Assembly (NCBI GenBank): GCA_022925895.1
Contig: JAKSYS010000145.1
Span: 1 to 64,000 of the forward strand
Direction: 5' to 3'
DNA length: 64,000 nt
DNA from: Fragilaria crotonensis
Taxonomy: Eukaryota; Bacillariophyta; Fragilariophyceae; Fragilariales; Fragilariaceae
Shown: positions 56,682-64,000 of the stretch, piece by piece
Layout: every line of letters begins with the position of its first letter
How positions within the stretch are numbered: the first letter of the stretch is position 1
The notes under the pieces: generated by a model
What the model saw: the letters and a program-made list of their open reading frames with translations, nothing else
What the model was told of the DNA's origin: nothing
Databases searched by the model: none
Position numbers and translations under genes: made by a program

Positions 56682-58185
56682 TTAACCAATCTTGGAGATG
56701 ATACCGGTTCCCACAGTACGACCACCTTCTCTCATGTTAAAACGAAGACCAGGTTCCAAGGCAAGAGGAACGATAAGTTCCACATCGACTGTCAAGTTAT
56801 CTCCTGGCATGACCATCTCGGTACCCTTGCGAAGTTTGACATCGCCGGTAATGTCGGCCGTTCGGAAAAAGAATTGCGGTCGGTAATTGTTGAAAAAGGG
56901 AGTGTGACGGCCGCCTTCCTCTTGGTTGAGGGCGTAAATTTCGGCTTCAAACTTTTGTGCCGTCGACACGGTACCCGGCTTGGCCAGCACTTGTCCTCTC
57001 TGCACGTCCTCGCGCTTGAGACCGCGAAGCAGACAGCCGACATTGTCTCCGGCCATGCCGTAATCCAACAGCTTTTTGAACATTTCGACTCCGGTGCAGA
57101 CAGTTTTGGCGTCCTTCTTGAGACCGACCAATTCGAGTTCATCCCCAACGTTGACTCGGCCCTGTTCGACTCTGCCGGTCACTACAGTACCGCGTCCGGC
57201 AATGGAGAAGACGTCTTCCACGGGCAACAAGAATGGCTTGTCCAAATCGCGAATTGGTTCTGGGATGGTGTCATCAATGGCTTGCATCAGTTCAATGATT
57301 TTGTCCGCTCCGAGTTCAGGATTAATGCCATCGGCAGCTGCCAGGGCCGATCCGCGAATAATGGGAGTGGCATCACCATCAAATTCGTAAAAATCCAGCA
57401 ATTCTCGCACTTCCATTTCGACAAGTTCGAGCAATTCTTCGTCATCGACCAAATCGCACTTGTTGAGAAAGACGACGAGTTTTGGAATTCCGACCTGCTT
57501 GGCAAGCAGAATGTGTTCACGGGTCTGGGGCATGGGACCATCCGTGGCGGCAACGACCAAAATACCTCCATCCATCTGCGCCGCTCCGGTAATCATGTTC
57601 TTGACGTAATCGGCGTGACCCGGGCTGCGAAATGTTAGTTGTTTTGTAGGTGTAGTACCAGGTTTGTTTGTTGTTGTGGAATGATGAAGAAGATGGCGGA
57701 GAGAGGCGTAAAAAGAAACAGAAACGAGGGAGAAAAAGAAACAAGAGGATTAGACGACGATCCGTTGTGTATCATGTTGTCATGTAATCATGTGTTGGAA
57801 AGAATCACTAGCTGACCATGTACACTCACCAATCAATATGTCCATAATGACGATTCGCAGTTTCGTACTCGATATGAGTTGTATTGATGGTAATCTTTCG
57901 TGCCTTTTCTTCTGGCGATCGATCAATATCTTCGTAGGACATGCTCTTGGACCAACCCTTTTCCGACAGGACCTTGGTAATGGCCTGTGTCAGTGTCGTC
58001 TTTCCATGATCGACATGACCAATGGTCCCAATGTTCACGTGAGGCTTGTCTCTCTTGAAACTTTCACCAGCTGCAAAGGAACGAGTGACAATGTACAAGA
58101 CGCCATTATGATGATTGTTGTTGCTGGTGTTGGTGGTGTTGTTAACGACACGTCGAAGGAGGGTAGAACGAAGAATGTTTGATGA
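56682..58185 (-). CDS. tufM: Mitochondrial elongation factor Tu (5' exon not located)
   Basis: GTPase that delivers aminoacyl-tRNA to mitochondrial ribosomes. An exon from 58,185 to 57,830 encodes a basic Ser/Thr/Asn-rich presequence ([13 protein letters not shown]) followed by mature EF-Tu ([20 protein letters not shown]). A 205-bp intron (57,829-57,625, GTGAGT...TTCGCAG) splits the Cys codon of DCPGHADY. The second exon (57,624-56,682) carries NKCD, the GSAL loop and domains 2 and 3, ending [11 protein letters not shown]. The total is about 433 residues. There is no in-frame ATG before the presequence; the frame is closed by a TAG that forms part of a good acceptor (pyrimidine tract then ggtag at 58,186-58,190). 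A tiny 5' exon with the ATG is therefore likely; one candidate ATG followed directly by GT is at 58,457-58,459. Diatom plastid EF-Tu is plastid-encoded, which supports a mitochondrial role. Switch I reads ARKITI where ARGITI is usual. Confidence 0.93.
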
Positions 58186-58189
58186 CTAC

Positions 58190-59624
58190 CGGTCGAGAGT
58201 GAGAAAAAGAAAGAGTGAGTGAGAGACAGTAGTATTGTATTCGATGTAATAGCAGCTCCTGATGTTCCTCTTCCTCATCGGTTGGTGAGACTAGTTGTCG
58301 GAAATGGAGTCATGGCAGCGGATCATGTCACTTTGCTCTCCCGGCAACCATTCCATTGTTGGACGTTAAAGATGTGGGTGTGCCTACAGCCGAGATCGCT
58401 TGTGTATTGTTGACATGACCAAGAACGAAATGGATGTCGATCTCATGTCGCGATACCATGATGATACAAGACACAGCATTACCACACACACCAATCGCAA
58501 TGTTCACAATCGCCCTCGCAATCTCGTTCTCGCTATCGTACAGATCTTGTCAAAGGCGCGGTTGCATCTCCACGTACCATCATGCTTTACGTTACACGTT
58601 ACAGTTTCCTAAGAGAGAAGAAGTGTTGTAGTAGACTCTTGAGGGTTTGCAGAGTGCGGGGTACAAGTACTGTGATCGGTGATGTGTGCAACCACTTGTG
58701 GGTGAGGTGGAAAATGGAATTAGGACACAGTCAATACATGTAAAATAATCCAAAGATGAAGATTACTGATTCTTGTTCAGAGGCAGAAGATGCCGGCGTC
58801 CGTCGTCCCTCCAGCTCCTTCATCCATCCATCGGTCCAGAGACAGTATGACATATGACTGCGATACTACAGTAGCAGGTAACTCAATAGTACTGAAGTAG
58901 TCGTATGTACCAGTACCTGGTATGATACCAGTATCAACTACAGTATCAACCCTGGACCGTCTTCGTAATGAAACGCTGGAAACACTCCAGTACTCCAGTA
59001 GACAGTAGCCTATGTCTTTCGCCCACATGGCGCAACACGAAAAAGATCCGATCTGTTTTGCACCACAAGTTTCCAATGTGCACGCGCATGAGCATTCTTG
59101 AAGTGTCACATCCAACGTCTGAGGAGCAGACGACGCTCGAATATGGGTACTTGTAGCTGGTAAGTACTGGCGTATGATGACGTACTGTGAGATGCGTTGT
59201 TTTCTGCATGGTGGTACCTGGTACATGTACAAGTTCAGTAGATGTTGTGCTGTTGTCCTACGTCCTGCTATGCATACATGTACATCATACATCATACACA
59301 TGCATAGATACAGTATGTTGTGTTCTCCGTACTCCGTACTATACAGTAGATTTGTTCTGGAGTGTGTACGCCAGTATGCACAAGCACAACGACAGGATTC
59401 GCCATGCCTGCTCTTTAAATGGTTCAAGGGTAAACAAGGTTCAACCTACACCTGTTTGTCCTATTATGGCGCATGACAGCCGAAGACAGATCCCTGTTAC
59501 AGATTCCCAAGGCAGCATCGCATTATTACAAACTACAAGCAACGAACTTACAAAACAAACCGTTCCTAAGCATCCTTCATCTACCTTTCTCACAGAACAA
59601 ACCCGACACAACAAGCTATATTGA
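58190..59624. promoter_or_regulatory. Intergenic region upstream of EF-Tu and the 59.6-kb gene
   Basis: It should contain the EF-Tu 5' exon and promoter and the promoter of the gene at 59,625. 58,860-59,360 is rich in gtac/tac-gta words. No other gene was recognised. Confidence 0.5.
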
Positions 59625-60743
59625 ATGACAATGTTTGGATTCCTCTCTTCGCCCTGTACTGTGATTGTTGATTCCTCCGTTCATGTCGTTGCCTGTTTTG
59701 TGGCTCGAGTCCTTCGTCATCCTGCTGTCCGTGAGGTTCTCGAGTCGATTGTATTGGCATCGGCTGTCCATGTACAACCGCCACAACAATTGCCAAACGA
59801 TCCTGTCGTTGTAGTAGGTGATTCCAACGACACCAACGACCAGCAGATACAGCAACAACAAGCACAGCAACAACAGCAAATACTACAAACACATGGGGAG
59901 AATTACGGAACAATGACAATGAAGGACAACGACCATGTGTCGATCGACTTTACTTCTCTTGATGATCACAAAGATTCAACAATGAATGCCTCGTATACTC
60001 ACGACGAGAGTATTGCAAGTAACGTTCATGGAGGTGATGGACTAGACGAAATCAAGGTGACAACGACGACAAAGATGAAGGATGGAGAACAAGAACAACA
60101 ACAAGACGATGCTTCAATTCCAACAACAGCCACAACTGCAACTTCCAACGCACCACAAACTCCAATTCCAAAAACTTGGGATTCAACCTTGCTTTCTCCA
60201 ATCATCAAATCCGCAACCCAATCCAACGAGGCACTGGCGTCTCGTCAAGACGCCCAAGGCAACCACAACAACAATGATGAAACGACACTACCAACCTTTT
60301 TCTACAAGGAAATTATCAGTTCTCATACGCGTCATATGATTATTGTGGTTGAAGCTCCAATAATAAAGGACAATAACGATCGCAATCATGATGATCAACA
60401 GCAACAACGTACCGACGGCACAACCACCACGACAACACCTCTTCCCGACACTACTACTACGACAACAAATACTACTCCGAATAGTAGTCACAACAACAAC
60501 AATCACGACGACGACAACAACAACAATAACGAACCAAACATGTTGGATTTGTCCATTAGTGACAACACTACTGGACGGATTGTGTATCAAACCCCATTGA
60601 CCAAGGATGTGAAAATGGCCGAAAATCTCAATGATTATGCCGATCCAGATGATTATTTGTGGAGCATTACACGTCGAGTGGCACACCGGGCTGCTGCGTC
60701 ATTTTCGTCGTCCGAGGCAGGCAAGTTGTTTGATGCAGAGTAA
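59625..60743 (+). CDS. Unknown low-complexity protein (Gln/Asn/Thr-rich)
   Basis: 372 residues, single exon, ATG at 59,625. I do not recognise the family. Residues 5-48 are moderately hydrophobic with few charges (FGFLSSPCTVIVDSSVHVVA), possibly a membrane-associated or organelle-targeting segment. The middle is dominated by Gln, Asn, Asp and Thr runs, partly encoded by CAA/AAC/ACA triplet repeats, so it is probably disordered. Two stretches look folded and non-repetitive: TFFYKEIISSHTRHMIIVVEAP and the C-terminus (GRIVYQTPLTKDVKMAENLN, then DPDDYLWSITRRVAHRAAAS). Those are the parts to use in any homology search. The long frame with a balanced ordered C-terminus argues for a real gene, but expression is unproven. 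Confidence 0.65.
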   Translation: MTMFGFLSSPCTVIVDSSVHVVACFVARVLRHPAVREVLESIVLASAVHVQPPQQLPNDPVVVVGDSNDTNDQQIQQQQAQQQQQILQTHGENYGTMTMKDNDHVSIDFTSLDDHKDSTMNASYTHDESIASNVHGGDGLDEIKVTTTTKMKDGEQEQQQDDASIPTTATTATSNAPQTPIPKTWDSTLLSPIIKSATQSNEALASRQDAQGNHNNNDETTLPTFFYKEIISSHTRHMIIVVEAPIIKDNNDRNHDDQQQQRTDGTTTTTTPLPDTTTTTTNTTPNSSHNNNNHDDDNNNNNEPNMLDLSISDNTTGRIVYQTPLTKDVKMAENLNDYADPDDYLWSITRRVAHRAAASFSSSEAGKLFDAE

Positions 60744-62509
60744 AATGTTATTGTTGTTATAATCATTATATAAAAGTATGTAGTGGTTCAATCTACAAAG
60801 CCATACCCGGAGATGACTTTCATGCGATCCAGGCAATTTACGCAATGATAGGGAACAGTGTTGAAGTTTGCATCCTACAGTAGGTTGGGCGAAAAAAAAT
60901 GATCCTCAAGGGAGACAACTCATACATTGTATCAGCCACGACGACGCAATTCTGATATAAAGACCACGGTGTGATCAAAACCTTTGCCACTTGTCATGCA
61001 CTCTCAAGTCTCATCACTCATTAGGCGTAAGGTTACTAACTCCCTTGCGAAACTTTATGACCCCTTCACTATTTGCTACTACTAGAGAGGATGAAGTAAC
61101 TTGGAAGTTGTATTCTTGTAGTAGCATCTGGTAGTAATATTCATAATTGATTTGGTACAGATTTTTTTTAAAGGTATGCGTTGGGTTGAATTGTTGACAT
61201 CACTTCGAGCTTCGAGGTACGAGTAGACTACTCGAGTAAACTGTACCACTTGTATCTTGTATCTACAAAATAACTTCATTGCGAGGTGAGCAAGAATTCC
61301 GGAACCTCAATTCTATGGCATTATGTCATACCTACTATGACACACCGGTAGTAATCTGGAGCTATGCAAAATATGTACTGAGCGACAAACCAGGAAAAAG
61401 CACCATTGCCTGGTACTATTGTGACGTAGAATCAACATGTGCTGAAACATATGTATGCATATCCTACTCCTTTTTAAATTTGGTTTGTGCGTGTGTGTGT
61501 GTGTGTGTCTGTTACGGAGTATGACCACTCTGGGGTACTGTTGTACTGTTACGTGGATTACATGTACTACAGGTCTACAGTACATAAATCGACGGTAATT
61601 TATGTTGAAACGACAGTGTCTTACATTACTGTAGTACAGTACTGTAGTAATTCAAAGCTACTGGACGGAATAGTCATCGAATTTGCTGTTAACAGGTTGT
61701 TTCACAAATGCTACTGTAAACACCAGTATGTATCATACGCCTCCGATCAGTTGTGAGGAACCCACTAGTCATACTCTGATTTTCGAACGCAGGACGCAGC
61801 ATCACAAATCCCTACACGAGGTTCGTGAATGATTTGTGTACGACGTATATCATACATGAATACATGAACAACAAATATTTTATCATTTTATCGGACAACA
61901 AAGCACGTCACTGGTGCAGAGTGCTGACACATGCCACAAGATGATGACGGGGAATTGCAACCATGTGTCATGTGTATTTCTCTGTGGAGTACTGGTACTT
62001 CGACTGGTAGTAGCATAGCACTTCAGGTTTTCAGCTCAGGGTTGTACTATATGCATAGAGCATATATATCCCGATTGTAGTGTCCTGAAGACCTGAAGTA
62101 TTCCACACGCAGCAGACGTCGTACTGTAGGATCACGAGATATCGCACTGAACGGAATGCAACAACAGGACAACACGAATACAAATCGTTCCGTCACGTCA
62201 CTCATTTGATCCATCGATACATTGCATTCAGTACTCCTGCATTCCGGTTCCATACCATCCCTGAGCACAACGATTCACTTTACTCGGTGTGACATTTTAA
62301 TTGAGTTGACGGACAAGAGGAGAAGAACGGAACCTAATACCGAACCTACTGCTTTTTGATTCCTACTGTCAGCGAGTAGAATATAGTCCGTATTCGCTCG
62401 GGTCTCAGTCCATCACACTGCTGTACTCCCTCTTCTTTGCTCGGCCGGTTACAATACATTACAAAATCCTCATTTCAAAACACCGCAACAACGCTAGACT
62501 CAAAGAACA
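60744..62509. other. Intergenic region with microsatellite
   Basis: No gene was recognised. It contains a nine-fold GT run at 61,491-61,508, the motif aattccggaacctc near 61,294, and dense gtac/tac-gta words at 61,500-61,740. The promoter of the last gene must lie near its right end. Confidence 0.5.
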
Positions 62510-64000
62510 ATGGCAGAGAACAACAACAACAACAACAACAACATGATTGAAAATTTCGTTCGCGACCCGCACGATCACGATGTGCTCCTCGGACGAGGTG
62601 GTTTGAGCAATCACCATCCTGGGAACAATTGGTTTCGACGACTTGTGCGTTCCAACAAGGCATTGTATGATCAGGCTCAAAAGCATACCAAGCTACTCGT
62701 TGCGAAAGCCATTGTTCATCATGTTCAAGCGCAGGATCCACCAGGACGGTTTCTTGAAAAAGATAAGGAAAGCGGTGTATGGAAGGAAGCAACCTACAAC
62801 AAGGCAGTTCACAAAACATCTCAGGCTCTTCGTGAAAGGAAGTTATTGGAAAATGAGGTCAACCTACAAGTACAGCAGACTCTCCAAAGTCTAGCAATCC
62901 CCATTGCTCCTCTGGGCGATGGAATTACAACTCAGGCAGCAGCAACTGTAACACCATCACCTGCACCAGTTACACTCGAAGAGAACAATTTGACACCAAG
63001 CCACCTGCTTTGCAACAAACGGCGTCATGGTTTTTTAGGAACCATAAAAAGCCAAAAACCGCATCCTCCACGTTGTCCAATAACATTCCGCCTCCTCCTG
63101 GACCAGTCCGACAGCAGTCATCAGGTTTTCTTCGATTCTTTTCGAAAGCCCCGCAAGGGTCTGCAGCCATCAACAACGATACTGCAATGATGCATGGCGG
63201 GTTCGATCAGTCCTTGGAACCAACCCGATTCGCTCCTGCGGATGCTAATTTCCTTGGAACTTCTCAATACGTTGAACCTGTCTCGTTGAATAATCCGCTT
63301 TTCCAAAACATATTTAATCATGATGGGACAAGCAGTCATTCGATCGAACCATTGCCATTGAACAATAACAAGAAACGATCTCGAGACACGTTTGAGCCTT
63401 TGCCGCATACGGATGCTCCAGCCTTGACCAGACTGACCACGCAAGTGTCCGATTGGTTGCAATCCTTTTGGCCCATTGGTGAGGACAGAAGCGGACCGGA
63501 CGAGGAGGTGGAGGCGCAACAGCACCAGCCGATGCATGCGGCCGACCCAACACGTCATCAACCCCAGCGGCCAAAAGAGCGCAGACCGCAGAAACAACTA
63601 CACCACTCGCATCAAACTGCAACAGTTGCACCAGCGACAACTTCGCAAACCTCTGCAAGTCCAGATTTGAACGTTCAGTTGACTGTTGTGGCGGAAAGTG
63701 TCGCTAATTTGAAGCAGCAAATACAAACCAAGCAAATCGGCACCAGTGCTGCCGCAACCATCCAACAAATCCAGATGCAGTTGGAACAGATGCAGGCTGC
63801 AATCGCATCGTCCACCACCTCGTCATCCTCCTCCACGAATGTGGATGAAGCGACGACGATTGCTGCCAGTACCGTTGGTTTAGCGTCGTCGCCACCTCCG
63901 ACAACATTGCAACCATCCGTCACCTCGGCACTGTGGACCTTGGCTTCCACTCCGTCACGCCTATTCTCAGGTCTGTCCTCCATGTTTGGGGACTCTACGA
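62510..64000 (+). CDS. DUF6824 protein (copy 6, divergent type), partial at window end
   Basis: Starts at ATG 62,510 with an eight-Asn run encoded by AAC repeats, then the DUF6824 domain at about residues 20-112 (DVLLGRGGLSNHHPGNNWFR, GRFLEKDKESGVWKEA, KTSQALRERK). It has the GRGG form and lacks the array's C-terminal features, so it belongs to another branch. The first frame closes at 63,190, but from about 63,000 another frame stays open to the window end (ASWFFRNHKKPKTASS, later NNKKRSRDTFEPLP and a Gln-rich helical part). A 53-bp intron at 62,948-63,000 (GTAACA...CCAAG) would connect the frames; a one-base indel is the alternative. The downstream part is Ser/Thr/Gln-rich and probably disordered. 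The 3' end is outside the window. Confidence 0.82.

Noticed and set aside
56874-57638. 254-codon plus-strand frame opposite EF-Tu
   Set aside because: It is the antisense of a highly conserved GTPase with strong codon bias. No independent support.
1-64000. tRNA, rRNA or CRISPR features
   Set aside because: No cloverleaf, rRNA segment or spaced direct-repeat array was recognised by eye; a covariance-model scan would be needed to exclude small RNAs.

Overview
The window reads as nuclear DNA of a diatom. Supporting signs are a family of DUF6824 genes (core [DN][IV][ML]LGRG...N.PGN..FR, mainly a diatom/stramenopile family), a fused bifunctional P5C synthetase with one short intron, a nuclear EF-Tu of mitochondrial type, a CCT-motif regulator, Ty1/copia elements resembling those of diatoms, a PIF/Harbinger transposon, and CAACCATG-type start contexts. 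The exact species cannot be told from sequence alone.

Layout. 1-9,250: a giant DUF6824 gene (1,286-7,072) carrying about 55 copies of a 90-bp coding minisatellite, followed by a decayed P5CS tail and a 483-bp foldback element. 9,253-21,221: a young 12-kb Ty1/copia element on the minus strand with 0.9-kb LTRs, a 5-bp target duplication and an unusual very long extra ORF. 21.2-26.9 kb: a heavily decayed tyrosine-recombinase (DIRS-like) retroelement. 27,280-32,001: a Harbinger transposon with a nested MITE. 32-48 kb: four more DUF6824 copies (one a pseudogene), with a 6.1-kb copia element inserted just upstream of one of them. 48.3-64 kb: a compact, ordinary gene region holding P5CS, a Cu/Zn-SOD-like protein without metal ligands, IMP3, a CCT-domain protein, mitochondrial EF-Tu, an unknown low-complexity protein and a sixth, divergent DUF6824 gene running off the window.

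Main idea. The DUF6824 copies at 1.3, 32.2, 40.2 and 42.8 kb are each followed, in convergent orientation, by a recognisable decayed fragment of the P5CS 3' end, and only the copy at 47.2 kb is followed by the intact P5CS gene. The whole 1-50 kb region therefore looks like a multiplied two-gene block (DUF6824 plus P5CS tail) later enlarged by transposons. Within the DUF6824 copies the 90-bp unit is absent, single, three-to-four-fold or about 55-fold, so the array preserves stages of a coding minisatellite expansion, with 180-bp and 276-bp higher-order units in the largest gene.

The other notable signals are a SOD-fold protein that has lost six of seven metal ligands, four AGC-kinase-type RxRxxS sites in the CCT protein, and a PCNA-binding (PIP-box-like) motif in the extra ORF of the large copia element.
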